A stretch of DNA of 64,000 bases from RBC038 sp041390625 (GTDB taxonomy: Bacteria; Chloroflexota; Dehalococcoidia; UBA2979), in NCBI GenBank assembly GCA_041390625.1, contig JAWKPM010000002.1:62001-126000 (forward strand), written 5' to 3'. The number at the start of each line of letters is the position of its first letter. Position 1 is the first letter of the stretch. Shown one piece after another: positions 42,266 to 51,652 of the stretch. Below the pieces are notes generated by a model. The model saw only the letters and a program-made list of their open reading frames with translations. It was not told where the DNA came from and searched no databases. Made by a program: the position numbers and the translations under genes.

Positions 42266-44677
42266 TTAGTCGCCTGCGAGGTAGGCGATCGTGACGCCTT
42301 CGCCGCCCTCGGCGCGCTCGGCCGGCTCGAAGCGGGTCACCAGCGGGTGGTGCTCCAGCATCTCGCGCACGGCCCGCCGCAGGGTACCGGTCCCGCGCCC
42401 GTGGATCACACGCACGCGCGCATGTCCCGAGCGCGCCGCGCGGTCGAGGTACTGCTCCACGGCCGGCAATGCTTCATCGAGGCGCTGACCCCGCACCTCG
42501 ATTTCGAGGCCGACGGCGGGCGACCACGGCCCCACCGTCCGCACCGAGGCGACGGCGTCGGCGATCGGCCGCGCCTCGGCGCGCTCGATCTGCTGCAGCC
42601 GCACCCGCGTCCGCAGCGCGCCCAGTTGCACGTCGAGCTCGCCGAGCTCGTTGGGCTCCGTCAGCACCTCGCCCGGCGAGGGCACCCCGCGGAGCCACAC
42701 GGTGAAGCCCGGCTCGACGTCGGCCGGCGCGACCTCGGCCTCGAGCACCGCGACCCGCGAGGGCGCGCGCTCCCGCTCGGGCGCTCGAGGCGTCTCGGGC
42801 GGTGGTGGCGGCGCGAGCGCCTCGGCCGCGCGCTGCGCCCGCTCGAGGTCCGCCGCCGCCTGCTCGAGGCGTGCCGCCTCGATGCGTCGTCGCATCCGCG
42901 CCAGCAGCCGCTCGGCCTCGGCGACCTCCGCGCGCACGCGGTCGTGCGCCTCCTCGCGCATGCGAGCGCTGTCCGCCACGAGAGCACGCAGCTGCCCCTC
43001 GAAGTCCGCACGCAGCCGCTCGGCCTCGTCGCGATCGAGCGCCGCCTGCTCGGCGCGCTCTTCGGCGGCGACGAGCTGACCGCGCAGCTCCGCCAGCACC
43101 GCCTCGACGTCGCGCTCGGAGCCCTCGAGGCCGTGCAGCGCCGCCTCGATGACGTCGGCCGGCATGCCGAGGCGTCCGGCGATCGCGACCGCGTTCGACT
43201 GCCCGGGCAACCCGATGCGCAGCCGGTAGGTGGGCGACAGCGTCTCGAGGTTGAACTCCACGGAGGCGTTCATGACCTCGGGTGTCTCCTGCGCGTACAG
43301 CTTCAGCTCGCTGTGGTGCGTCGTGGCGATCAGGGAGACGCCCTGCGACAGCAACCGGTCGACGACCGCGACCGCGAGCGCCGCGCCCTCGGTCGGGTCC
43401 GTGCCGGCGCCGAGCTCATCGAGGAGGACGAGCGAGCGTTCATCGGCGCGTTCGATCACATCGATGATCGCCGTCATGTGTCCCGAGAACGTCGAGAGCG
43501 ACTGCTCGATTGACTGCTCGTCGCCGATGTCGGCGAAGACCTGCTCGTAGACCGGCAGCTGCGTCTCCGCCTCGGCCGGGATGGGCAGCCCCGCGAGACC
43601 CATCGCGCAGAGCAGCCCGGCCGTCTTGAGCGCGACCGTCTTGCCGCCGGTGTTGGGGCCCGTGATCAGCAGCGCCCGGAACGCGCTCCCCACCTCGATG
43701 GTGTTGGCGACGACCTCGCCCTCGAGCAAGGGGTGGCGCGCCTCGACGAGGCGCAGCGTCGAGGGCGCGTCGACGATCCAGCGCTGCGCCGCGCCTGCGT
43801 CCACCGGCACGCGCGCGTGCATCTCGAGACCGAGGCGGCCCTTCGCCATCACGAGGTCGACGTGCGCCAGCCCCTCGACGAGGGTCTCGAGCTCGTCCGC
43901 CGCGTCGCCGACCGCCACCGAGATCTCGCGCAGGACACGCTCGACCTCGTGGCGCTCCTGCGCCTGCAGCTCGCGCCAGGCGTTGCCGAGGTCGACGACG
44001 GCCAGCGGCTCCACGAAGACGGTTGCGCCCGACGCCGAGGTGTCGTGGACGACGCCTCGGACCGCGCCTCGTGACTCCGCACGCACAGGGAGGACATAAC
44101 GCCCATCGCGTATGGTGACGATCGGGTCCTGCAGCGCACTGCGAATCGCGGGCGAGGTCACGAGCGCCTGCATCCGCTGTTGCAGCCGGGAGTGCGCCAC
44201 CCCGATCTCTCGGCGGATCGAGGCGAGCTCGCTGCTCGCCGAGTCCATGACCTCACCGCGCTCGTCGATCGCGTCGTCGATCAGCACGCGCACGGCGCCG
44301 ACGTCCGGGATCATCGAGGCGAACTCCGCCAGCAGCGGCGCTTCGTCCTCGGCGGCCGCGAGGGCGCGTCGCACCCGTTGGCCGGCGCGCACCACGCTCG
44401 AGACCGAGAGCAGGTCCATCGAGGCGAGCGTCTGACCGCGCTCGGCGGCCCGAGCCAGGGCGCGCACGTCCGAGGCCCCGCCCACGCTCACCTGCACGCC
44501 GAGGTCGAGGAGACGCATCGCCTCCGCCGACTCGCGCTGGCGGCGCACAACCTCGTCGCGGTCCGTCGAGGGACGCAGCGCCATCGCGCGCTCGCGCCCG
44601 CCGGAGAACGCGGTCAGCCGCGCGAGCCGCTCGCGGATCGCGGGAAACTCGAGGACCTGGAGTGCCTTGTCGTCCAT
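42266..44677 (-). CDS. mutS2: MutS2 endonuclease-type ATPase
   Basis: The 803-residue protein has the MutS-like core and lever (residues 1-315), the ATPase domain with Walker A LITGPNTGGKTVALKT near 333 and Walker B LVLLDELGAGTDPTEGAALA. A coiled region (about 520-640) with many Arg/Glu and a C-terminal Smr nuclease domain (IEVRGQRLDEALPAVEQYLD, VRVIHGRGTGTLRRAVREML) follow. It counters recombination or rescues stalled ribosomes in other bacteria. Start ATG 44677 is 14 bases after selA, so both are co-transcribed. Confidence 0.93.
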   Translation of the reverse strand: MDDKALQVLEFPAIRERLARLTAFSGGRERAMALRPSTDRDEVVRRQRESAEAMRLLDLGVQVSVGGASDVRALARAAERGQTLASMDLLSVSSVVRAGQRVRRALAAAEDEAPLLAEFASMIPDVGAVRVLIDDAIDERGEVMDSASSELASIRREIGVAHSRLQQRMQALVTSPAIRSALQDPIVTIRDGRYVLPVRAESRGAVRGVVHDTSASGATVFVEPLAVVDLGNAWRELQAQERHEVERVLREISVAVGDAADELETLVEGLAHVDLVMAKGRLGLEMHARVPVDAGAAQRWIVDAPSTLRLVEARHPLLEGEVVANTIEVGSAFRALLITGPNTGGKTVALKTAGLLCAMGLAGLPIPAEAETQLPVYEQVFADIGDEQSIEQSLSTFSGHMTAIIDVIERADERSLVLLDELGAGTDPTEGAALAVAVVDRLLSQGVSLIATTHHSELKLYAQETPEVMNASVEFNLETLSPTYRLRIGLPGQSNAVAIAGRLGMPADVIEAALHGLEGSERDVEAVLAELRGQLVAAEERAEQAALDRDEAERLRADFEGQLRALVADSARMREEAHDRVRAEVAEAERLLARMRRRIEAARLEQAAADLERAQRAAEALAPPPPPETPRAPERERAPSRVAVLEAEVAPADVEPGFTVWLRGVPSPGEVLTEPNELGELDVQLGALRTRVRLQQIERAEARPIADAVASVRTVGPWSPAVGLEIEVRGQRLDEALPAVEQYLDRAARSGHARVRVIHGRGTGTLRRAVREMLEHHPLVTRFEPAERAEGGEGVTIAYLAGD

Positions 44678-44690
44678 CGTGCGTTCGAGG

Positions 44691-46133
44691 CTAGCGAGGC
44701 GCGTCGGCGCCCGCGAGGCTCGCGGTCGCCGTTGCGATCGCCGAGGCCAGCGCGGCCTCGAGGCGGCGGTCCTGCCTCGGGTCCACCGTGCGAGGATCGA
44801 GTAGCACGCGTCCTGCCTCGATGCGGCCCACCACGGCGGGGTCGCCCTGGCGCAGCGCGGCCGCGAGCGCGTCGGCTCCGCCGCCGTCCGGCACATCGAG
44901 GCCGACGGCGCAGGCGTACGAGGGAAGGCTCTCCTCCGGGAGGCTCCCGCCGCCCACCATCGAGCGCGACTCCACCACCTCGGCCCGCGCGCCGGCGGCC
45001 TTCGCCGAGCGAGCGAGGCGTTGGGCGCGCCGCCGCACGACCGCCGCATCCATCGAGATCATGCGCCAGACCGGCACGGCCTCATCGGCCTCGCCACGTG
45101 CGTAGTGCTCGAGCGTCGCCGCCAGCGCGGCAATCGAGGCCTTGTCCATGCGCACCGCGCGCGCGAGGGGATGGCGCTGCATCGCCTCGATCGCCTCGCG
45201 CCGCCCCACGGCGATGCCGGCCTGCGGCCCACCGAGGAGCTTGTCGCCCGAGAAGAGCACGACGTCCGCGCCTGCCGCCACGGAGTCGCGCACGAGCGGC
45301 TCCGCCTCGAGCCCGTAGCGTCGAGGATCGATGAGCGCCCCCGAGCCGACGTCGTCGATGAGCAGCAGCCCGCGCTCGCGTGCCAGTGAGGCGAGATCGG
45401 CGAGGGCCGTATCCTCGGTGAATCCCACGACGCGGAAGTTCGAGGCGTGCACGCGCAGCAGCGCGCCGGTGTTCTCACTGATCGCCTCGGCGTAGTCGCG
45501 CAGGCGGGTGCGGTTGGTCGTGCCTACCTCGACCAGGTGCGCGCCGGACTGGCGCATGACGTCGGGGATGCGGAAGCCGCCGCCGATCTCGACGAGCTGG
45601 CCGCGCGAGATGATCACTTCGCGGTCCTTCGCGAGCGCCGACAGCGCCAGCAGCAGCGCCGAGGCGTTGTTGTTCACTGCGATCGCCGCTTCGGCCCCCG
45701 TCAGCCGCGAGAGCAGCGGACCGAGGTGGGCGAAGCGCGACCCCCGCCCGCCCTCGTCGAGGTCGAACTCGAGGTTCGAGTAGTCGGCGCCGATCTCCCG
45801 CATCGCCTCGAGCGCGGCATCCGAGAGCGGCGCGCGTCCCAGGTTCGTGTGGATCACGACGCCGGTGGCGTTGATGACCGGCCGCAGGCTGCGCTCGAGG
45901 CTCGACGCGCGCTGGACCACGACGCCCGCCGCATCGAGGCCGGTGGGCGTGCGCCCCTCGAGCAGCTCTGCCCGCAGCTCGTCGAGGACGGTGCGTACCA
46001 GGGTGACGACGGCCTCGTGCCCGTGCCGAGCCGTGAGCGGCATGACGCGGCCGTCGGCGAGCACCCGCTCCACCGAGGGCAGGGCGCGCAGCGGATGCGT
46101 GCCTTCGTCGGCCCCGTTGCGCCCGTTCGTCAC
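44691..46133 (-). CDS. selA: L-seryl-tRNA(Sec) selenium transferase
   Basis: The 480-residue PLP enzyme has the SelA pattern: PSVERVLADGRVM at the start, VINATGVVIHTNLGRAPLS near residue 85, VGTTNRTRLRDYAEAI, GSGALIDPRRYGLEAEP, and the PLP lysine in VLFSGDKLLGGPQAGI near 293. It converts Ser-tRNA(Sec) to Sec-tRNA(Sec) with selenophosphate, so the organism should make selenoproteins; selB, selC and selD are not in the window. GGAGGAA precedes the GTG start. It forms an operon with mutS2. Confidence 0.93.
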   Translation of the reverse strand: MTNGRNGADEGTHPLRALPSVERVLADGRVMPLTARHGHEAVVTLVRTVLDELRAELLEGRTPTGLDAAGVVVQRASSLERSLRPVINATGVVIHTNLGRAPLSDAALEAMREIGADYSNLEFDLDEGGRGSRFAHLGPLLSRLTGAEAAIAVNNNASALLLALSALAKDREVIISRGQLVEIGGGFRIPDVMRQSGAHLVEVGTTNRTRLRDYAEAISENTGALLRVHASNFRVVGFTEDTALADLASLARERGLLLIDDVGSGALIDPRRYGLEAEPLVRDSVAAGADVVLFSGDKLLGGPQAGIAVGRREAIEAMQRHPLARAVRMDKASIAALAATLEHYARGEADEAVPVWRMISMDAAVVRRRAQRLARSAKAAGARAEVVESRSMVGGGSLPEESLPSYACAVGLDVPDGGGADALAAALRQGDPAVVGRIEAGRVLLDPRTVDPRQDRRLEAALASAIATATASLAGADAPR

Positions 46134-46295
46134 GCGTTCCTCCAGCCTCGAGGCGAGTCACGCCTCGGGACGTCCGAGCACGTCCAGGCACGATTGTATG
46201 CGGGCCACGGACCGAGGCGCGTCGGGCACTCCCTACCTCGCGATTAGGCCGAGATCGAGGGCCGCGCGGCCGCCGCCGCCATGACATTCGATTCG

Positions 46296-46325
46296 TTGAC
46301 CGTACGAATCTGGCGGACGTACGCT
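46296..46325 (+). promoter_or_regulatory. Promoter of the serine-biosynthesis genes
   Basis: TTGACC (46296-46301), an 18-base spacer and TACGCT (46320-46325) form a good sigma-70 promoter 50 bases before the GTG start. Confidence 0.6.
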
Positions 46326-46374
46326 CCAATCCTCGATTTCCCAACAAACGCTGCGATTTTCGAAGGATCATCCC

Positions 46375-47463
46375 GTGAACCTCCGCATCCCCGGCCCCAC
46401 CCCCGTTCCGGACGAGGTGGCGCAGGCCGGCGCTGCCGAGATGATCAACCACCGCGGCCCGGAGTTCGCCGCACTCGCCGCGCGCATCACCGACCGCGTA
46501 AAGACCGTCTTCCAGACCCAGAACGACGTGCTGACGCTGACCACGTCCGGCTCCGGCGGCATGGAGTCGGCCGTCGTGAACCACATCAGCCCCGGCGACA
46601 AGGTGCTGTGCGTCACGATCGGCGTCTTCGGGAAGCGCTTCCTCCAGTTGCTCAACACCTACGGCGCCGATGTCCAGGAGCTCGCCTTCGAGTTTGGCAC
46701 GGCGGCCGACCCCAACCGCATCGACGAGGCCCTCGCGAAGGACCCCGACATCCGCGCGGTCTTCATCACCCACAACGAGACCTCGACGGGCGTGACGAAC
46801 GTCGGACTGAAGGACGTGGGCTCGGTCGTTCGAGGCCGTGACCGCCTCCTGATCGTCGATGCCATCTCGTCGCTCTCCTCGATTCCCGTCCCTGTCGACG
46901 AGTGGAACCTCGACGTCGTCGTGTCCGGCTCGCAGAAGGGCTGGATGGTCGCGCCGGGCCTAGCGTTCGTATCGGTCAACGAGCGGGCGTGGGAGGCGTC
47001 GGAGCGCGCGAAGACGCCGCGCTTCTACTTCGACCTCAAGCGCCACAAGGACAGCCTCGCCACGGGCCAGACGCCGTGGACCCCGGCCGTCTCGATCTAC
47101 TTCCAGATGGACAAGGCGCTCGACCTCATGTTTGCCGAGGGCCTGGACAACATCTACGCCCGCCACGAGCGCCTCGCTCGCATGACCCGTGACGGCGTAC
47201 GTGCGCTCGGCCTCGAGCTCTTCGCCTCCGAGGGCGTGGAGTCGAACACCGTGACCGCCATCAAGGTGCCGGCCGGGATCGATGGTGGCGCGATCACGAA
47301 GACGGCGCGCGCCGACTTCAACACCGTCTTCGCGGGCGGCCAGGGCGAGCTGAGCGGCAAGATCGTCCGCTTCGGCCACCTCGGCTACGTGAACGAGGCC
47401 GACGTGAAGGCCGGGCTCGAGGCGCTCGAGCAGACCCTCGCGAAGCTCGGCTTCAAGGCCTAA
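46375..47463 (+). CDS. Alanine-glyoxylate-type aminotransferase (probable serine pathway)
   Basis: The 362-residue class V aminotransferase has MNLRIPGPTPVPDEV, INHRGPEFAAL and the PLP lysine in VVSGSQKGWMVAPGL near residue 184. This is the AGXT/serine-pyruvate family, not classical SerC. It lies 26 bases before serA, so it probably acts as the phosphoserine (or serine) transaminase in that pathway, as in several bacteria lacking SerC. The GTG start follows GAAGGA. Confidence 0.88.
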   Translation: MNLRIPGPTPVPDEVAQAGAAEMINHRGPEFAALAARITDRVKTVFQTQNDVLTLTTSGSGGMESAVVNHISPGDKVLCVTIGVFGKRFLQLLNTYGADVQELAFEFGTAADPNRIDEALAKDPDIRAVFITHNETSTGVTNVGLKDVGSVVRGRDRLLIVDAISSLSSIPVPVDEWNLDVVVSGSQKGWMVAPGLAFVSVNERAWEASERAKTPRFYFDLKRHKDSLATGQTPWTPAVSIYFQMDKALDLMFAEGLDNIYARHERLARMTRDGVRALGLELFASEGVESNTVTAIKVPAGIDGGAITKTARADFNTVFAGGQGELSGKIVRFGHLGYVNEADVKAGLEALEQTLAKLGFKA

Positions 47464-47489
47464 CCCCGCCTCACCTCGAGGAGCATTCG

Positions 47490-49091
47490 ATGGCTCGCGT
47501 CCTCGTCGGCGACACGCTCTCCCAGGAGGGCATCGATCTCCTGAAGGAACGTCACGACGTCGACGTCCAGACCGGCCTCTCGGAGGACGACCTGGTCGCC
47601 GCCGTGGCCGACATCGAGGGCCTCGTCGTCCGCAGCCAGACCCAGGTCACGAGGCGCGTGATTGCTGCCGCGCCTCGATTGCGCGTCATCGGTCGCGCCG
47701 GCGTCGGCGTCGACAACATCGATGTCGATGCAGCCACCGAGCACGGCGTCACGGTGGTCAACGCCCCTCTCGCGAACACGATCTCCACGGCCGAGCACAC
47801 GATGGCGATGATGCTCGCCGTCGCCCGCAACGTGCCGCAGGGGCACGCCTCGCTGAAGGACGGCCGCTGGGAGCGCTCGAAGCTCATGGGCGTCGAACTC
47901 AAGGGCCACACCCTCGGCATCGTCGGCCTCGGGCGCATCGGCTCCGAGGTCGCGCGTCGCGCCCGCTCCTTCGAGATGCGGCTCATTGCCTTCGACCCGT
48001 TCGTGACCAACGAGCGCGCCGCCACCCTCGGCGTCGAGATGATGGAGCTCGATGAGCTGCTCGAGCACGCCGACTTCGTCACGCTGCACACGACGCTGAC
48101 CGACGGCAATCGCGGCATGATGGGCGCCGCCCAGTTCGCCCGCATGAAGCCCACCGCGCGCCTCGTGAACTGCGCGCGCGGCGCCCTCGTCGACGAGCAG
48201 GCGCTCTTCGATGCCGTCGAGTCCGGCCAGATCGCAGGCGCCGCCATCGATGTCTTCTCGGCGGAGCCGGCCGTCGGCAACATCCTCACTACCTCGCCGA
48301 AGATCGTGGTCACGCCGCACCTCGCGGCCTCCACCGAGGAAGCGCAGTTCACTGCAGCCATCGACACCGCCCAGCAGGTCATCGACGTGCTCGACGGCCG
48401 CCCCGGGCGCTTCGCCGTGAACGCCCCGCTCATCGACCCGGACACAATGAGCGTCATCGGCCCTTACATCGACGCCGCCGAGCTCGCCGCGCACGTCGCG
48501 CGACAGCTCGCTCGAGGCCGCATCGAGCGCGTCGGCATCGAGTACCAGGGCCCCATCGGCACCCGCGAGGTCGGTCCGCTACGGGCCGCCGCGATCATCG
48601 GCCTGCTCCGCGGCGTCACCGAGGAACGGCTCTCGATCGTGAACGCCGAGCGCGTCGCCGAGCAGCACGGCATCCGCATCGACGAGGAGTCGGGCCCGGC
48701 CGCCGAGCCCTACACCAACCTCGTGACCGTCACCGTCCACGCCACCGACGAAGGCGACCACGCCGTCCGAGTCGCGGCGACGCACACGCCGCAGGGCGTC
48801 CGCGCCGTCGCCATCGACGAGTTCGAGGGCGTCGAGATCTCCCCGAACGTCGCGCCCTACGCGCTCGCGGTGGAGAACGTCGACCGCCCTGGCATGGTCG
48901 GCCTGGTCGGCACGATGCTCGGCCAGTGGGACGTCAACGTGAACTACATGAGCGTCTCCGGTTCGACCAGCGAGGACCGCGCGCTCATGGTGCTCGGCAT
49001 CGGCCGCCCGCTCACCGATGAGGAGATGGCCGAAGTCCGCGCCCTCGAGGCGATCTTCTCCGCCCAGCAGCTCGACCTCACCGCCGGCTAG
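47490..49091 (+). CDS. serA: D-3-phosphoglycerate dehydrogenase
   Basis: The 533-residue enzyme has the NAD-binding domain (GHTLGIVGLGRIGSEVARRA near residue 140), RLVNCARGALVDEQAL and VTPHLAASTEEAQ with the catalytic His. An intervening ASB domain and a C-terminal ACT domain (YALAVENVDRPGMVGLVGTM) complete the long type. It oxidises 3-phosphoglycerate, the first step of serine synthesis, and the ACT domain suggests serine feedback. CGAGGAG precedes ATG. It is co-transcribed with the aminotransferase. Confidence 0.94.
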   Translation: MARVLVGDTLSQEGIDLLKERHDVDVQTGLSEDDLVAAVADIEGLVVRSQTQVTRRVIAAAPRLRVIGRAGVGVDNIDVDAATEHGVTVVNAPLANTISTAEHTMAMMLAVARNVPQGHASLKDGRWERSKLMGVELKGHTLGIVGLGRIGSEVARRARSFEMRLIAFDPFVTNERAATLGVEMMELDELLEHADFVTLHTTLTDGNRGMMGAAQFARMKPTARLVNCARGALVDEQALFDAVESGQIAGAAIDVFSAEPAVGNILTTSPKIVVTPHLAASTEEAQFTAAIDTAQQVIDVLDGRPGRFAVNAPLIDPDTMSVIGPYIDAAELAAHVARQLARGRIERVGIEYQGPIGTREVGPLRAAAIIGLLRGVTEERLSIVNAERVAEQHGIRIDEESGPAAEPYTNLVTVTVHATDEGDHAVRVAATHTPQGVRAVAIDEFEGVEISPNVAPYALAVENVDRPGMVGLVGTMLGQWDVNVNYMSVSGSTSEDRALMVLGIGRPLTDEEMAEVRALEAIFSAQQLDLTAG

Positions 49092-49117
49092 TCGACGGTC
49101 GAGGCGGCTCGAGCGGC

Positions 49118-50299
49118 CTAACCCACCTCGAGGACGAAGCAGCCCCAGTCCCAGTTCGTGCCGTCTCGCGCGACGACAGCCCAACGCCCCGCCCGAGGCA
49201 GCATGAAGCCTGTGACGTACCCGGCCTCCGAGCCACCGCCGCGGATGCCTGCGTAGACGCCGCCGACCTCGAGGTACGAGTAGGTATGGCGCGGGTCGTC
49301 GAGGAGGACGGCCTCCAGGGTCAGTGGTTGCTCAGGTCCGTGCCCGGCCTCAGGTTGCTGCAACGGCACGAAGATCGTCCGCTCACCCGCGCGCCAGTCC
49401 GCCCGCCAGCGCCCCTCGTAGTCCCCCGAGGCCAGCAGCCACTCCCCCGAGACCGTGCGCTCGCCGTCGATCGGGAAGGCCGGGTCGCGCTCGACCTCCA
49501 CGCAACGACGCTCGCTCGGTACCTCGAAGGGTCCGCCCGAGATCGAGGCGCCGAAGGTCGCGTCGCGCCCGCGTGGCACGACGACTGCTCGCGAACCTGC
49601 TGCCTCGATCTCGGCGATCGTTGAGGTGGAGGCCGTCCCCGGCACCTCGACACGGACGACGAAGCATCCCCAGTTGCGCCCGGCGTTCGCTACGAGGAGC
49701 CAGTCGGCGTCGTGCGGCTCCAGGCCGAACGGAAGGTCCCAGTTCGCCGCTGGCCCGGCCAGGCGCCGCACCTCAAGAACACGCGTCGCCCTCGTCTCAT
49801 CGAGCGACCTAAGGCGCACAACGAGCGGGCTGTTGTTCCCGTGCAGGGCCTCGGCCGCGTTCGCCGCCTCGAGATCGAGCATTGGTCGTCCGTCCGCCCA
49901 GAGCGTCGCGTCGAGGATGAACCCGCCCGAGCGCGTGCGCTCGTAGGAGGTGACCTCAACGCAACGAGGCTCGGCCGAACCTGCGGAGGCGACGAACGAC
50001 TCCGGAGCGTCGAGCGCCTCGTATCCCTCCAGCCAGAGGGTCGCCTCCCGGTTGGCTGCCCGGATGCTCGGTGGCGGGATCCGCGTCGGCGTCAACGTCC
50101 GTCCGCTCTCACGCTCTTCGAACGCCACCGGTTGGTACAGTTCCTCGAGGCTCGGCTGTGCCGTCGGCTCAGTCTCAATCGTCGAGGCCACGCCCGCGGT
50201 CGAAGACGCCGTGATGGTCGCGTTCGGCGTCGGAGCCGCCGGCTCCGAGCTGCACGCGGCCGCGAGCGCCACGAGTGCGGCCAGCATGGGCATCCTCAT
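49118..50299 (-). CDS. Lipoprotein with tandem WGCF repeats (paralogue B)
   Basis: The 393-residue predicted lipoprotein (lipobox LAAAC near residue 17) has a Thr/Ala/Pro-rich segment, QPSLEELYQP, PTRIPPPSIRAANREA and two repeats. Each repeat ends in an xWxxVAxxGxxWGCF motif: ADWLLVANAGRNWGCFVVRV near 205 and GRWAVVARDGTNWDWGCFVL at the end. RCVEV and LDDPRHTYSY occur as well. I recognise no family. It is a tandem paralogue of the next gene upstream, which it overlaps (TGATG). Both look exported and anchored to the membrane. Confidence 0.7.
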   Translation of the reverse strand: MRMPMLAALVALAAACSSEPAAPTPNATITASSTAGVASTIETEPTAQPSLEELYQPVAFEERESGRTLTPTRIPPPSIRAANREATLWLEGYEALDAPESFVASAGSAEPRCVEVTSYERTRSGGFILDATLWADGRPMLDLEAANAAEALHGNNSPLVVRLRSLDETRATRVLEVRRLAGPAANWDLPFGLEPHDADWLLVANAGRNWGCFVVRVEVPGTASTSTIAEIEAAGSRAVVVPRGRDATFGASISGGPFEVPSERRCVEVERDPAFPIDGERTVSGEWLLASGDYEGRWRADWRAGERTIFVPLQQPEAGHGPEQPLTLEAVLLDDPRHTYSYLEVGGVYAGIRGGGSEAGYVTGFMLPRAGRWAVVARDGTNWDWGCFVLEVG

Positions 50300-51561
50300 C
50301 AAGGCGCGCCTAGCCCGAGGTCAAACAGGAAGCACCCCCAGTCCGGACCCCTGTCACCCGAGGTCGCGACCATCAGCCAGTGGCCGGCGCGCGGATGCAC
50401 GAACGACGTGATGTGGAACGCTTCAGTCGGTCCCTCGACGAAGTCGGGCGTGCGCGCGTTGAGGCGAGGCTGCTCGTAGACGTACGTGTGCCGGGGGTCG
50501 TCAAGGAGCGTCGACGCGAGTGTGAGGCGCTCCGCGGCGGCTGTTCGATCCGCCTGCGGGCCGATGACTAACGGCTGGTGCAACGGTTCAAGGAGTCCCG
50601 TGCCCCCGGGATCGGACGGCGACCAGCCCAATTCATAGATGGATAGCGGGCGCGCGACCCACTCCCCCGAGCGGGCGTCATCGATGCCCGTCACATCGAA
50701 GCAGGCTCGCTTGGCCGTGCCGTCGACGCGAGTCTGCGAGCGGGGCTCCACAACGTCGGGGCCACGCTCGGCGGCGAACGCCCTCGGCAGTGGGTCCGGC
50801 GCAGGGATCGACGGGTACGCCGCGCCTGCCGCCTCGCCCTCCTCGATCGAGCGAGCTACCTCGAGGCTCGTGTGCGGCGGCGGTGCCTCGAGGACAAAGC
50901 AGCCCCACACCGGACCCGCGGTTGCCACCACCATCCAGCGTCCCGCCTGGGGCAGGACGAATCGAGGCGTGTATGAGAACTCCTCGGCCGCGTTCCATTC
51001 GAGCTGCCAGTCGTACTCGTGCACGTGCGTCGGCGGGTTCGACGCGTCCGCACCGGTGAGATCGAGGAACACCGCGCGCAACAGCAGCCGCTCGCGCGAG
51101 GCGCGCACCGGCAGCACCTCGAGCAGTGGGCTCGCGCCGCTCCATGCCGACACGTCGAGGGCGAAGTCGCCCGACCGCACCCTCGAGGGGTCGCCCAGCA
51201 CCTCGACGCAGCGCCGCTCCTCGGTGCCGGCAACGTCGAGGAACCACGCTGGTGCCTCACCTTCGAAGGCCTGCCCGCGCAGCCACGCATCGGCCTCCAA
51301 GTTCGCGGTCTCGATGGTTGGTGGGGGGATGCGCGTCGGTCCGACGGTGAACGAGAACACGTCTCCGCTGTACGCCTGAGGGCGGTACAGCTCCTCGAGG
51401 CTCGGCTGGGCTGTGGCCGTCGAGGTCACGACCGCCGTCGAGGCGCCCTCGACCGGCGAAGCCGCCTCAGGCGCCGCCTCGCGCTCCGAGCATGCGGCCA
51501 GCGTCACCATAAGGAGGAGCCACGCCATAAGCGCGCTGGTGCGACCCTTGCCACGCCTCAT
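50299..51561 (-). CDS. Lipoprotein with tandem WGCF repeats (paralogue A)
   Basis: The 420-residue predicted lipoprotein (MAWLLLMVTLAACSE, lipobox LAAC near residue 22) has the same order of features as its neighbour. These are QPSLEELYRP, PTRIPPPTIETANLEA, RCVEVLGD, a first repeat ending GRWMVVATAGPVWGCFVLEA, a second with LDDPRHTYVYEQ and GHWLMVATSGDRGPDWGCFL at the end. No family is recognised. The start ATG 51561 follows TATGAA by six bases (leaderless style). The stop overlaps the ATG of the downstream paralogue. Confidence 0.7.
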   Translation of the reverse strand: MRRGKGRTSALMAWLLLMVTLAACSEREAAPEAASPVEGASTAVVTSTATAQPSLEELYRPQAYSGDVFSFTVGPTRIPPPTIETANLEADAWLRGQAFEGEAPAWFLDVAGTEERRCVEVLGDPSRVRSGDFALDVSAWSGASPLLEVLPVRASRERLLLRAVFLDLTGADASNPPTHVHEYDWQLEWNAAEEFSYTPRFVLPQAGRWMVVATAGPVWGCFVLEAPPPHTSLEVARSIEEGEAAGAAYPSIPAPDPLPRAFAAERGPDVVEPRSQTRVDGTAKRACFDVTGIDDARSGEWVARPLSIYELGWSPSDPGGTGLLEPLHQPLVIGPQADRTAAAERLTLASTLLDDPRHTYVYEQPRLNARTPDFVEGPTEAFHITSFVHPRAGHWLMVATSGDRGPDWGCFLFDLGLGAP

Positions 51562-51567
51562 CGGAAC

Positions 51568-51573
51568 TTCATA
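51568..51573 (-). promoter_or_regulatory. Leaderless -10-like box (TATGAA-N6-ATG)
   Basis: TATGAA is followed by GTTCCG and ATG 51561 on the minus strand. Confidence 0.35.
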
Positions 51574-51639
51574 CGCCCGTTCATAACGCTTCGCACTACC
51601 CGACGCGCCTTGAGCCTCAATTCCGGCGGTGGGGCCGCC

Positions 51640-51645
51640 GATGAT
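51640..51645 (+). promoter_or_regulatory. Leaderless -10-like box (GATGAT-N7-ATG)
   Basis: GATGAT precedes ATG 51653 by seven bases; a GGGGG run next to the ATG could also serve as a ribosome site. Confidence 0.3.
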
Positions 51646-51652
51646 CCGGGGG

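Noticed and set aside
42266..45049. MutS2 start at 45049
   Set aside because: That extension runs through selA in another frame; ATG 44677 begins at the family's conserved N-terminus.
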